Shown: piece after piece, positions 34,799 to 42,648 of the stretch
How the letters are laid out: every line of letters begins with the position of its first letter
Position numbering within the stretch: position 1 is the stretch's first letter
NCBI GenBank assembly: GCA_934141605.1
Contig: CAKPCL010000002.1
Span: 62,001-126,000 of the forward strand
Direction: 5' to 3'
Source of the DNA: an uncultured Clostridia bacterium
GTDB lineage: Bacteria; Bacillota; Clostridia; TANB77; CAG-508
Length of the DNA: 64,000 bases
Made by a program: the position numbers and the translations under genes
The notes under the pieces: model-generated
What the model saw: the letters and a program-made list of their open reading frames with translations, nothing else
Databases searched by the model: none
What the model was told of the DNA's origin: nothing

Positions 34799-35474
34799 AA
34801 TCATAACCACCTTTTTTATCATCTCTTATTATTTCGCCTTTGTTTATATGAATTACTCTTTTTTTCATTTTGTCTACTATGTCTTTTGCGTGTGTTGCTA
34901 CAACTACTGTTGTTCCTCTCATATTTATTTCGTTTAGTAAATTCATTATATCCCATGCTGTGTCTGGGTCTAAGTTCCCTGTTGGTTCGTCTGCTATTAG
35001 CATTGATGGGTTATTTACTAATGCTCTTGCTAATGCTACTCTTTGTTGTTCTCCTCCTGATAGTTCATTTGGATACATTTTTGCTTTTCCGCTTAATCCT
35101 ACTAATGATAGTACCATTGGTACTTGTCTTCTTATATGTCTTGGTGTTGCTCTTACTATGTACATTGCATATGCTACATTGTCATACACTGTTTTATCAG
35201 GTAATAGTCTAAAGTCTTGGAATACAACTCCCATGCTTCTTCTTAAGTATGGTATTCTGCTTTGTTTTAAAAATGTTGTGTCTTTTCCGTTTATTATTAT
35301 GTTTCCTGATGTTGGTTCTTCTTCTTTTAATATTAATTTTATAAGTGTTGATTTTCCACTTCCTGATGTTCCTACTAAAAATGCAAATTCTCCTTTGTCT
35401 ATTACAAAGTTTGCATTTTTTACGGCTTTTGTTCCTGTATCGTATGTTTTTGATACATTTCTAAATTCTATCAT
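34788..35474 (-). CDS. ftsE: Cell-division ATP-binding protein FtsE
   Basis: This 228-residue ABC ATPase has Walker A GTSGSGKST, signature LSGGEQQRVALARAL, Walker B MLIADEPTGNLD and an H-loop (VVATHAKDIV). The region PYLRRSMGVVFQDFRLLPDKTVYDNVAYAM is typical of FtsE (given in part). It forms the FtsEX complex with the next gene, driving septal peptidoglycan hydrolysis. Confidence 0.95.
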   Translation of the reverse strand: MIEFRNVSKTYDTGTKAVKNANFVIDKGEFAFLVGTSGSGKSTLIKLILKEEEPTSGNIIINGKDTTFLKQSRIPYLRRSMGVVFQDFRLLPDKTVYDNVAYAMYIVRATPRHIRRQVPMVLSLVGLSGKAKMYPNELSGGEQQRVALARALVNNPSMLIADEPTGNLDPDTAWDIMNLLNEINMRGTTVVVATHAKDIVDKMKKRVIHINKGEIIRDDKKGGYDCEI

Positions 35475-35593
35475 TTTTTATTACTCCTCTTAATATAAAT
35501 CGACATTTTTATTCATTTAAATCATACCAATAATCGCTAATTTTTGCAATAGTTTTCACTAAAAAAACACAGGAATTTTTTTACATTTTTCAT

Positions 35594-35641
35594 ATTTCGA
35601 CAAAAAATGAGACAGTTTTGGACTGTCCCAAATGTCTCATT
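35594..35641 (-). terminator. ATGAGACA...TGTCTCAT terminator, short copy of the 90-bp repeat
   Basis: On the minus strand an eight- to nine-bp stem AATGAGACA/TGTCTCATT is followed by TTTTTTG. Sequence TTCGACAAAAAATGAGACAG is shared with 17918-17937. It overlaps the stop of the 35.6 kb gene. Confidence 0.8.
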
Positions 35642-36722
35642 ACTTGTCTATTATATTCCATGCTCCACTTGCATTTTTCCCGTTTGTGTGTAAATTTGAT
35701 TTTAAATATACTATTGGGCGTATGCCGTAGCTAATGGAAGCTTCATTAAAATAACTGGTATATCCTGTTCCTAAGTAGTAATTATTCACAGATCCGCTAT
35801 CTACATATTGTGCATAGACAGTGCTAAGATCTGAATAAGAACTCACACTGCGTGAAGCCAGCCAATAACTTGTATTACTACAAAGTATTTTATATAAGTC
35901 TGTTGTATCTGATAAATAATCTGATACTGTATAACTATAATGTGTGTTTACATCTGTTCTACTTGTTGCTGATTTTGAATATCCTGTTGATGTACTTGTT
36001 GTTGGATAATATATTGATTTTGTATATGGTGCTTTTCCGTAACTCCCAGTTAACGCTGTTGATGGTGTTACTCCACATATTTTATTTACATCATCCACAT
36101 TTATACTTCTTGCTCCACTTCCTGCTATTGTTCCTATTGTTGTTCCTTCTATTGTATCTCCTGTTACATAGTTAAAGATTTTACTTGTATTAGCTCCTGT
36201 TCCATATCCATATATTTTGCATATTTCATTTAGTTCTTGTTCTGCATATAAGTATCCGATTGCACCCTTCATTGTAAATGTTCCGATCGGTGCTTCACTT
36301 ATTAACATTACTCCTCCTGTTTCTTCGTCCCAACCTAGTACTCTCCATTTCGAACTACTACTTGATGTAAATGTTTGATTTCCACTACCATTTCCGTGTG
36401 AAGAACCTGTTCCTGTTGGTGATGTATAACTATGTGTTCCGGCATTATATGCTACATAGTCTCCTACTGAAACTGTTTTTGCTAATGGTTGTATAGTATA
36501 TAGTTCGTCTAATGCTTCTTTTACACTTACTGTTGTTCCATTTGATTTTGTATAGCTTACTTCTGTGGCTTTAAATACATATGCTGCATATACTCCAACA
36601 TTAAAAATTAATATTGTTGTAATTAATATTATGAATATTATTAGTATTGTTCTTGTTTTTTTATTTTTCAAATTACCTGTGTGTGTGTGCTTATACAGCC
36701 TCAAGGCTTTCAAACTTATCAT
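35640..36722 (-). CDS. Membrane-anchored surface protein with a C-type-lectin-like variable end (copy B)
   Basis: The protein has 360 residues. A membrane helix (about 25-48) is followed by a short module SYTKSNGTTVSVKEALDELY, then a Gly/Ser/Thr-rich domain with KWRVLGWDEETGGVMLISE. The C-terminus has YWLASRS ... GIRPIVYLKS, resembling DUF6273 or lectin-fold domains. About 600 bp are almost identical to the next gene. The segment of about 300 bp before the last 50 bp differs. The start is uncertain: the ATG at 36722 is weakly placed. The ribosome site fits a short leader frame (36729-36691, MKNDKFESLEAV-stop). A (CA)6 tract lies between. Confidence 0.7.
   Translation of the reverse strand: MISLKALRLYKHTHTGNLKNKKTRTILIIFIILITTILIFNVGVYAAYVFKATEVSYTKSNGTTVSVKEALDELYTIQPLAKTVSVGDYVAYNAGTHSYTSPTGTGSSHGNGSGNQTFTSSSSSKWRVLGWDEETGGVMLISEAPIGTFTMKGAIGYLYAEQELNEICKIYGYGTGANTSKIFNYVTGDTIEGTTIGTIAGSGARSINVDDVNKICGVTPSTALTGSYGKAPYTKSIYYPTTSTSTGYSKSATSRTDVNTHYSYTVSDYLSDTTDLYKILCSNTSYWLASRSVSSYSDLSTVYAQYVDSGSVNNYYLGTGYTSYFNEASISYGIRPIVYLKSNLHTNGKNASGAWNIIDK
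36678..36689. repeat. (CA)6 / (TG)6 dinucleotide tract in the 5' end of the copy-B gene
   Basis: Six CA units on the coding strand. Compared with the related 5' sequence at about 40.4 kb (GTATACACAGG) this region carries a 10-base insertion that moves the FESLEAV leader out of frame with the gene. Confidence 0.8.
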
Positions 36723-36740
36723 TTTTCATTTTTTTCCTTT

Positions 36741-37790
36741 CTATTTGTCTATTATGTTCCATGCTCCACTTGCATTTTTCCCGTTTGTTTGTAAGCTAGA
36801 TTTTAAATACACTATTGGTCGAACACCAAGTCCCCATGGATTCTCCATAAAAGTACTTCCAAAACCAATACCTAAATCACCACTACTCACATCACCATCA
36901 TATTCAAAACGCACACGGAAGTAGGTATAATCAGAAAAAGAACTTTCACAGCGTGAAGCCATCCAATAGTATGTGTTACTTGAATTTTCAGTATTTCTAA
37001 ACAATATCTTATATGCTTCTGTAGTATTTAATAAATAATTTGAAGCTTTATAATTATAAGTTGTATGCACATCTGTTCTACTTGTTGCTGATTTTGAATA
37101 TCCTGTTGATGTACTTGTTGTTGGATAATATATTGATTTTGTATATGGTGCTTTTCCGTAACTCCCAGTTAACGCTGTTGATGGTGTTACTCCACATATT
37201 TTATTTACATCATCCACATTTATACTTCTTGCTCCACTTCCTGCTATTGTTCCTATTGTTGTTCCTTCTATTGTATCTCCTGTTACATAGTTAAAGATTT
37301 TACTTGTATTAGCTCCTGTTCCATATCCATATATTTTGCATATTTCATTTAGTTCTTGTTCTGCATATAAGTATCCTATCGCACCTTTCATTGTAAATGT
37401 TCCGATCGGTGCTTCACTTATTAACATTACTCCTCCTGTTTCTTCATCCCAACCTAGTACTCTCCATTTCAAACTACTACTTGATGTAAATGTTTGATTT
37501 TCTTTTCCATTTCCGTGTGATGTTCCTGTTCCTGTTGGTGATGTATAACTGTGTGTTCCAGCATCATATGCTACATAGTCTCCTACTGAAACTGCTTTTG
37601 CTAATGGTTGTATAGTATATAGTTCGTCTAAAGCTTCTTTTACACTTACTGTTGAACTATTTGATTTAGTATAACTTACATCTGTTGCGGAAAATACATA
37701 TGTTGCATATACTCCAATATTAAGGCATAACACTAATATTAGTATTACTATGAAAATTATTAATGTTGTTTTTAACTTTTTATTCTTCAT
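36741..37790 (-). CDS. Membrane-anchored surface protein with a C-type-lectin-like variable end (copy A)
   Basis: The 349-residue paralogue of the downstream gene has the same order: membrane helix (about 8-30), SYTKSNSSTVSVKEALDELY module, and central domain near-identical in DNA to copy B. A divergent C-terminal segment of about 100 residues (YYWMASRCESSFSDYTYFRV ... GLGVRPIVYLKS) precedes a conserved tail LQTNGKNASGAWNIIDK. AAGGAG lies eight bases before the ATG. Probably surface-exposed. Binding partner unknown. The pattern suggests recent duplication or conversion with selection for a varied tip. Confidence 0.75.
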   Translation of the reverse strand: MKNKKLKTTLIIFIVILILVLCLNIGVYATYVFSATDVSYTKSNSSTVSVKEALDELYTIQPLAKAVSVGDYVAYDAGTHSYTSPTGTGTSHGNGKENQTFTSSSSLKWRVLGWDEETGGVMLISEAPIGTFTMKGAIGYLYAEQELNEICKIYGYGTGANTSKIFNYVTGDTIEGTTIGTIAGSGARSINVDDVNKICGVTPSTALTGSYGKAPYTKSIYYPTTSTSTGYSKSATSRTDVHTTYNYKASNYLLNTTEAYKILFRNTENSSNTYYWMASRCESSFSDYTYFRVRFEYDGDVSSGDLGIGFGSTFMENPWGLGVRPIVYLKSSLQTNGKNASGAWNIIDK

Positions 37791-37840
37791 TACATTTACT
37801 CCTTCCGTTTTATATTTTGATTTTTATATAAAAGAAAAGG

Positions 37841-37890
37841 CTTATTTTTATTTATTGATATTTTATGTTATTTTTAATAAGCCTTTCTTA
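37841..37890 (-). terminator. Terminator after the 799-residue prepilin-like gene
   Basis: AAAGGCTTATT.../AATAAGCCTTT stem with a T-rich run on the minus strand, between that gene's stop and the copy-A start. Confidence 0.75.
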
Positions 37891-37898
37891 TTTGTATA

Positions 37899-40298
37899 TT
37901 ACCTGTTATATAAGTAATCTAATGCTGATTTTACATTATCAACTTTCCAACTTGAGTCACTTGGTGTATAAGAGATATCTGCTGCTGTTGGATTTTGGGT
38001 TTTTGCACTTATTACTGATGATGTGGTTTGATTTCCTGCTACATCATAAATTATTGCTTTAAAGTAATATGTTGTTCCTGCTGATAATCCTGTTACTGTA
38101 TATGCTTTTGTTTGTGCCGTTGTTGGTCCTTTTTGAGTTCCATTTAATGTTGTGACTTCTGTTGTTCCTGCTTTTGTTGTTGGGTTATTTGTTGTTCCAT
38201 AATACCATTCTATTTTTCCAAGTCCTGAATTTTCATCTGTTATTCCTACGCTTAATGTAACGCTATTTATTCCTGTTTCTGTTGATTTTAATGCCATACT
38301 TATTGTTGGTGCTAGTTTATCTATATTTGTGAAATTTCCTGTTGCTGAACCACCGAAGTTTGTTCCGTCCCATAATCTTGCATATATGTATCCATTGCTA
38401 CTATATGTTTGGCTTGTCTTGCTTTCCCATGTTTTTCCGTCTTTACTTGTTTGTAGTGTATATCCTGTTAATGTTGTACTTACTGTTACTGTTACATCTT
38501 TGTTTGTCCAGCCACTTGGGCTATATGTAAATGTCACATTTGCTTCTGTTAAATCTGTTACTTTTCCTGTTGCTGTTGATTTACTTGTACTTACATTTCC
38601 TGCTTTGTCTTTTACCCAGACATAATATGTGGTTCCTTGTTTATATCCAGTTGGTGCTACACTTAATGTTTTTGTATTTGCTACATCTGTAAAGCTACTT
38701 GGTGCTGTATTACTTGTTGTTACTGCATAGCCTACAATTCCTGATGCTTCGTCTGTTGCTGTTATTGTTATTTTATTTGTTGTTGCTGTTGCTCCTGTTA
38801 CTACTGGTTTTGTTTTGTCTATATTTGTAAAGTTTCCTGTTGCTGAATCACCGAAGTTTGTTCCATCCCATAATCTTGCATATATGTATCCATTGCTACT
38901 ATATGTTTGGCTTGTCTTGCTTTCCCATGTTTTTCCGTCTTTACTTGTTTGTAGCGTATATCCTGTTATCGTTGTACTTACTGTTGCTGTTACATCTTTA
39001 TTTGTCCAGTCACTTGGGCTATATGTAAATGTTACATTTGCTTCTGTTAAATCTGTTACCGTTCCTGTTCCTTTACTTACTGTTTCTTCTTTTGTATTTC
39101 CTGCATTATCTTTTGCTTCTACTGTTATTGTATGATTTGTTGTTTGTTTTAAGTTTTTCCATGTATATGTTCCACTTGTTTGATAATTTGTCCAACTTCC
39201 ACTATCTAATTTAAATCTATATCCTGCTATTCCACTCTTGCCATATGCTGTTGTTGCATCTGCATCTGTTGTGCTTGCTGTTACTGTTAAGCTATTTGTT
39301 GTACTTGTTGCTGTTGGTGTAAAGTCTTTTGGTGCTAATTTGTCTATGTTTGTTACATTTCCTGTGGCTGAACCGCCATAATTGTTTCCTTCGTATAATG
39401 ATACATAAATTTTTCCATTCTCCGTAAAGACTTGACTTGCTGTTTTTTCCCAGTTCTTACCGTCTTTACTTGTTTGTAATTTATATCCTGTTATGTCTGT
39501 ATTTAGTGTTGCTGTTACTGTTACAGTCTTATTTGTCCATGTTTCTTTATTAATCTCTGTTCCATCGACTGTATATGTAAATATTATATCCCCTTCTTCT
39601 ATGTTTGGGACGCTTCCAACTGTTATATCTTTAGTTACTTCTGCTGTTTGTTTATTCTCTGCTATTGCTTCTATTTTTATGCTATATGTTTTATTTTGTT
39701 CTAATTCTGTATATGTATATGTTTCTTCTGTTGTTGTTTCTTTTTCTATGTACTTTTCTCCGTCTTTTTCTTTTATATAATATTTTATTTTTCCACCTTG
39801 GTTTCTCCATGTTTTTACTTGTACTGTTATTGAGTCTGTTGTTGATGTTGCACTTTCTATTTTTATTATTGGTGGAAATTTTCCTTGTTCTCCTATAAAT
39901 TCTACTCCTTTTAGTGAAACTTTATATACATCTTTGTCTACTATTACATAAAAATATATTTCTACCTCTTCTCCGTCTTCCTCTGTACTTGTTTCTTCTA
40001 CTGTTACTTCTTTTCCTATTTCTTTTAGCTCACCTATATTTTTATTTACATCTTCTCTTGTTGCTTTTATTATTTTTTCTGCGCTTCCTGTTGAGTTTAA
40101 CATTTGTTGTGTTAATAGCTTTAAGTTTAGATATTCTGAAACTTGCGCTCTTTTATTTTCTAGTTCTGCTCTTTTGGCACTTTCAAATATCCCTGTTCCT
40201 GTCATTGATTGTATTGATATTCCTGCCAGTATTAGCATTAATATTATTGTTATTACTAGTGCTACTATTGTTATTCCCTTATTATTATTTATTTTCAT
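37899..40298 (-). CDS. Giant prepilin-like surface protein with Ig/FN3-like repeats
   Basis: The protein has 799 residues. The N-terminus NNNKGITIVALVITIILMLILAGIS is a class-III-like pilin leader and helix (given in part), without the usual Glu at mature position 5. A pilin-like region (to about 150) is followed by FN3/Ig-like modules, then about three tandem blocks with TLQTSKDGKTWE and YIYARLWDGTNFG. An FN3-like DVAGNQ region precedes a C-terminal YTPSDSSWKVDNVKSALDYLYNR. The last motif resembles the SYTxS...VKEALDELY module of the two paralogous genes downstream. Probably a pilus-tip or wall adhesin. Confidence 0.8.
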   Translation of the reverse strand: MKINNNKGITIVALVITIILMLILAGISIQSMTGTGIFESAKRAELENKRAQVSEYLNLKLLTQQMLNSTGSAEKIIKATREDVNKNIGELKEIGKEVTVEETSTEEDGEEVEIYFYVIVDKDVYKVSLKGVEFIGEQGKFPPIIKIESATSTTDSITVQVKTWRNQGGKIKYYIKEKDGEKYIEKETTTEETYTYTELEQNKTYSIKIEAIAENKQTAEVTKDITVGSVPNIEEGDIIFTYTVDGTEINKETWTNKTVTVTATLNTDITGYKLQTSKDGKNWEKTASQVFTENGKIYVSLYEGNNYGGSATGNVTNIDKLAPKDFTPTATSTTNSLTVTASTTDADATTAYGKSGIAGYRFKLDSGSWTNYQTSGTYTWKNLKQTTNHTITVEAKDNAGNTKEETVSKGTGTVTDLTEANVTFTYSPSDWTNKDVTATVSTTITGYTLQTSKDGKTWESKTSQTYSSNGYIYARLWDGTNFGDSATGNFTNIDKTKPVVTGATATTNKITITATDEASGIVGYAVTTSNTAPSSFTDVANTKTLSVAPTGYKQGTTYYVWVKDKAGNVSTSKSTATGKVTDLTEANVTFTYSPSGWTNKDVTVTVSTTLTGYTLQTSKDGKTWESKTSQTYSSNGYIYARLWDGTNFGGSATGNFTNIDKLAPTISMALKSTETGINSVTLSVGITDENSGLGKIEWYYGTTNNPTTKAGTTEVTTLNGTQKGPTTAQTKAYTVTGLSAGTTYYFKAIIYDVAGNQTTSSVISAKTQNPTAADISYTPSDSSWKVDNVKSALDYLYNR

Positions 40299-40330
40299 TT
40301 TTATTCCCCCTATTGTTTTTATTGAACAAC

Positions 40331-40376
40331 AAAAAGACAGCAGTATTGTATCTTTATAGACACAATACTCCCATCT
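40331..40376 (-). terminator. Attenuator-like hairpin in the leader of the 799-residue gene
   Basis: On the minus strand AGTATTGTGTC/GATACAATACT forms a strong stem, followed by CTGTCTTTTTG. It lies between a good promoter (40.5 kb) and the start codon at 40298, so it can terminate before the gene is reached. Confidence 0.7.
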
Positions 40377-40452
40377 TTTTTGTATTTATTTTATTTTTTA
40401 TTGAATTACCTGTGTATACAGCCCCAAGGCTTTCAAAGTTTATTTTTTTCAT
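40354..40452 (-). CDS. Short leader ORF or remnant N-terminus (32 codons)
   Basis: The peptide has 32 residues (MKKINFESLGAVYTGN, then SIKNKINTKKMGVLCL). The first half matches the out-of-frame 5' leader of the copy-B gene (FESLEAV...TGNLKNKK), so it is either a leader peptide or the remnant of a third copy. Its last codons overlap the first arm of the attenuator hairpin, so its translation could change the folding. A weak GGAAGAACAAAAG site precedes the ATG. Confidence 0.5.
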   Translation of the reverse strand: MKKINFESLGAVYTGNSIKNKINTKKMGVLCL

Positions 40453-40493
40453 CTTTTGTTCTTCCTTTTGGTTAATTATTTATTCTACTTTAA

Positions 40494-40522
40494 ATTATAC
40501 CTTTTTAGTGCTGTTTTATCAA
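40494..40522 (-). promoter_or_regulatory. SigA-type promoter for the leader and 799-residue gene
   Basis: On the minus strand TTGATA (40517-40522), a 17-base spacer and TATAAT (40494-40499). Predicted start near 40486 leaves a leader of about 190 bases. Confidence 0.8.
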
Positions 40523-40605
40523 TATATTAATTGTTTTTTAATATAATTGTCACATTTTTGTAATCTAACTGTAACAATATTATTATTTAATTTTATTTAT
40601 TTCTT

Positions 40606-40696
40606 TTTCTTCTTTATATGTAAATATTTTTATTATATAAAGCTCATCGCAAAATTCGACAAAAAAATGGAACAGTTTTGGACCGTCCCAAATGTT
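40606..40696 (-). repeat. 90-bp interspersed repeat, copy 2, at the transketolase 3' end
   Basis: Nearly identical to 17867-17957 through TTCGACAAAAAA. The hairpin part differs: TTTGGGACGGTCCAAA on the minus strand gives a short stem. Transition to T-rich sequence follows. It probably terminates the transketolase gene. Confidence 0.8.
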
Positions 40697-41620
40697 TTAA
40701 AATAGCTTTATTAGTTCATCAGCAGTAATTCCAAAATATTTCATTAATTCTGTGGCTTTTCCTGATTTTCCAAAAGTATCTTTAATTCCTAATCTAATAA
40801 GTTTAGCTGGATATTCTTCAGTAAGAACCTCTGAAATTGCAGAGCCTAGTCCGCCAATAATGTTATGATCTTCTATAGAAATCAATTTTTTAGTTTCTTT
40901 TGCACATTTTATAATCATTTCTTTGTCAATTGGTTTTATTGTATGAATATCAACAACTCTAACATCTATTCCCTTTTCTTTTAGGATTTCTTGTGCTTTT
41001 ATTGCTTCACTAACAGTTACACCAGTGGCAAAAATTGTGGCATCTGTGCCATTTCCAATTTGAATTGCTTTTCCTATTTCGAATTTTTGATTTTCTTTAT
41101 ATATTAAAGGTGTTGCTAGTCTTGATAGTCTTAAGTAAACTGGTCCATTTATTTTACTTATTTCTTTTACTGCCCATTTTGTTTGCAAATCATCAGAGGT
41201 GCTAATAACAATCATATTAGGCAATGTTCTCATTAAAGATATATCTTCTATCATTTGATGTGTTGCTCCGTCTTCTCCTACTGTTATTCCTGCATGTGTT
41301 GCACAAATTTTAACATTTAAATTTGGATAGCATACACTATTTCTTATTTGGTCATAAGCTCTTCCTGCTGCAAAGACTGCAAATGTGCTTGCATATGGAA
41401 TTTTTCCACATGTTGCCATACCTGCTGCTGTAGATATCATATTTTGCTCGGCTATTCCCATGTCAAAGAATCTATTTGGGAATTCTTTTGCAAATAGATT
41501 TGTTTTTGTTGCTACTGATAAGTCGGCATCAAATACAACTATTTTTTCGTTTTCTTTTCCTAGTTCTAATAATGCTTCTCCATAACTTTGTCTTGTGGCT
41601 TTTTTATTATTAATATCCAT
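40697..41620 (-). CDS. tktB: Transketolase C-terminal subunit
   Basis: The 307-residue protein covers the pyrimidine-binding and C-terminal domains of a split transketolase. It has VVFDADLSVATKT, FPNRFFDMGIAEQNMIS (catalytic Glu) and THAGITVGEDGATHQ, ending in the transketolase_C domain (ATIFATGVTVSEA ... GLGSAISEVL). The N-terminal ThDP-binding subunit, usually the gene just upstream, is not present in the window. A ROK kinase occupies that place. So the enzyme needs a partner encoded elsewhere. Confidence 0.92.
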   Translation of the reverse strand: MDINNKKATRQSYGEALLELGKENEKIVVFDADLSVATKTNLFAKEFPNRFFDMGIAEQNMISTAAGMATCGKIPYASTFAVFAAGRAYDQIRNSVCYPNLNVKICATHAGITVGEDGATHQMIEDISLMRTLPNMIVISTSDDLQTKWAVKEISKINGPVYLRLSRLATPLIYKENQKFEIGKAIQIGNGTDATIFATGVTVSEAIKAQEILKEKGIDVRVVDIHTIKPIDKEMIIKCAKETKKLISIEDHNIIGGLGSAISEVLTEEYPAKLIRLGIKDTFGKSGKATELMKYFGITADELIKLF

Positions 41621-41683
41621 ATTTTTTCTCCCTTCATAATCTTAATTTCATAACTTTCATTGTATAACTTTAATTAATTAAAA

Positions 41684-42574
41684 TTATAATACTGAACCTA
41701 TAATGCCGGCATCATTTCCTAATGCTGCAGGAACAATTATTAGTTCTTCTCGTTGATTAAATAAATATTTTTTATTTTGTATATTGTTTTTTAGTTTTTC
41801 TAATAAGACATCTGAAAAATATACAAAACTTCCACCTATTCCAACAGCTTCTGGTTCAAAAATATTTATTAAATTTGACACTCCTATACTTAAATACTCA
41901 ATATACTCATCAACTACATTTTTTATTTTGGGTTCTTCTCCATTTTTTCTTATCATATCTAACAATTCTTGTCCTCTTGTAGTTTCATCTAATCCTAAGG
42001 ATTTCCTTAAATTATTTTTTAATGCTTTCATTGACGCATATTTTTCAAAACAGCCTTTTTTTCCGCAATTACATTTTATTCCGTCTTTTTGGATTATCAT
42101 GTGTCCAAATTCACAGCCCGGTAATTCTCCTGTCTCAAGAAGTTTTCCGTTAATTATTGCCGCTCCACCTATTCCTGTTCCTAGTGTTAGGAATATACTT
42201 CTTCTATATTCTTTTAATGCTCCTATTTTGCTTTCTGCAATTGCTGCACATTTTGCGTCATTTTTCATTTTAATTGGTAAATTAATTTTCTTTTCTAAGT
42301 TTGATACTAAATTATAATTTTCAACTCCTAAATTTACTGATTTTATAATTTCTTTTTCTCGTACTGTGCCTGGTACAGCTATTCTAATTTCTAATATCTC
42401 ATATTTTTTTGTTAAGTCTTTAACATTTTTTATAATATAATTTTCTATATTTGTTTTAATGTCTTTCTTTTCATTTGCTAAAAGTCTTTTTTCTACTTTT
42501 TCCACTATAAATCCTTTGTTGTTTATTACTCCTATTGCAATATGGCTTCCACCTAAATCAATTCCAATTTTCAT
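41684..42574 (-). CDS. glk: ROK-family sugar kinase (glucokinase-like)
   Basis: This protein of about 296 residues has the ATP site IGIDLGGSHIAIGVI, LTLGTGIGGAAIINGK, and the ROK zinc motif CEFGHMIIQKDGIKCNCGKKGCFEKYAS (ligands C-C-C plus His). The ATG at 42574 with AGGAG is preferred. The frame extends upstream but overlaps the pilC terminator. Glucose is the likely substrate from the family; exact sugar not provable here. Confidence 0.88.
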   Translation of the reverse strand: MKIGIDLGGSHIAIGVINNKGFIVEKVEKRLLANEKKDIKTNIENYIIKNVKDLTKKYEILEIRIAVPGTVREKEIIKSVNLGVENYNLVSNLEKKINLPIKMKNDAKCAAIAESKIGALKEYRRSIFLTLGTGIGGAAIINGKLLETGELPGCEFGHMIIQKDGIKCNCGKKGCFEKYASMKALKNNLRKSLGLDETTRGQELLDMIRKNGEEPKIKNVVDEYIEYLSIGVSNLINIFEPEAVGIGGSFVYFSDVLLEKLKNNIQNKKYLFNQREELIIVPAALGNDAGIIGSVL

Positions 42575-42603
42575 TAATTTCTCCTGTTTTTTAAATATAA
42601 TAA

Positions 42604-42636
42604 AATGGGATTTAGAGTCCTGGCCCCAAATCCCTT
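42604..42636 (-). terminator. Terminator of the type IV pilus operon
   Basis: On the minus strand GGGATTT-GGGGCCAGGACTCT-AAATCCC then ATTTTATT, directly after the pilC stop. Confidence 0.75.
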
Positions 42637-42648
42637 TATTTAAGAGTT

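Noticed and set aside
35640..37790. Diversity-generating retroelement target genes
   Set aside because: The divergent part is lectin-like, but differences are not adenine-specific, and no template repeat or reverse transcriptase is in the window.
36660..40460. Cyclic-di-GMP riboswitch in the repeated GAAAGCCTTGRGGCTGTATA leader
   Set aside because: It has an AAAGCC string but none of the other GEMM consensus elements. The similarity is better explained as homologous N-terminal coding (FESLGAVYTGN).
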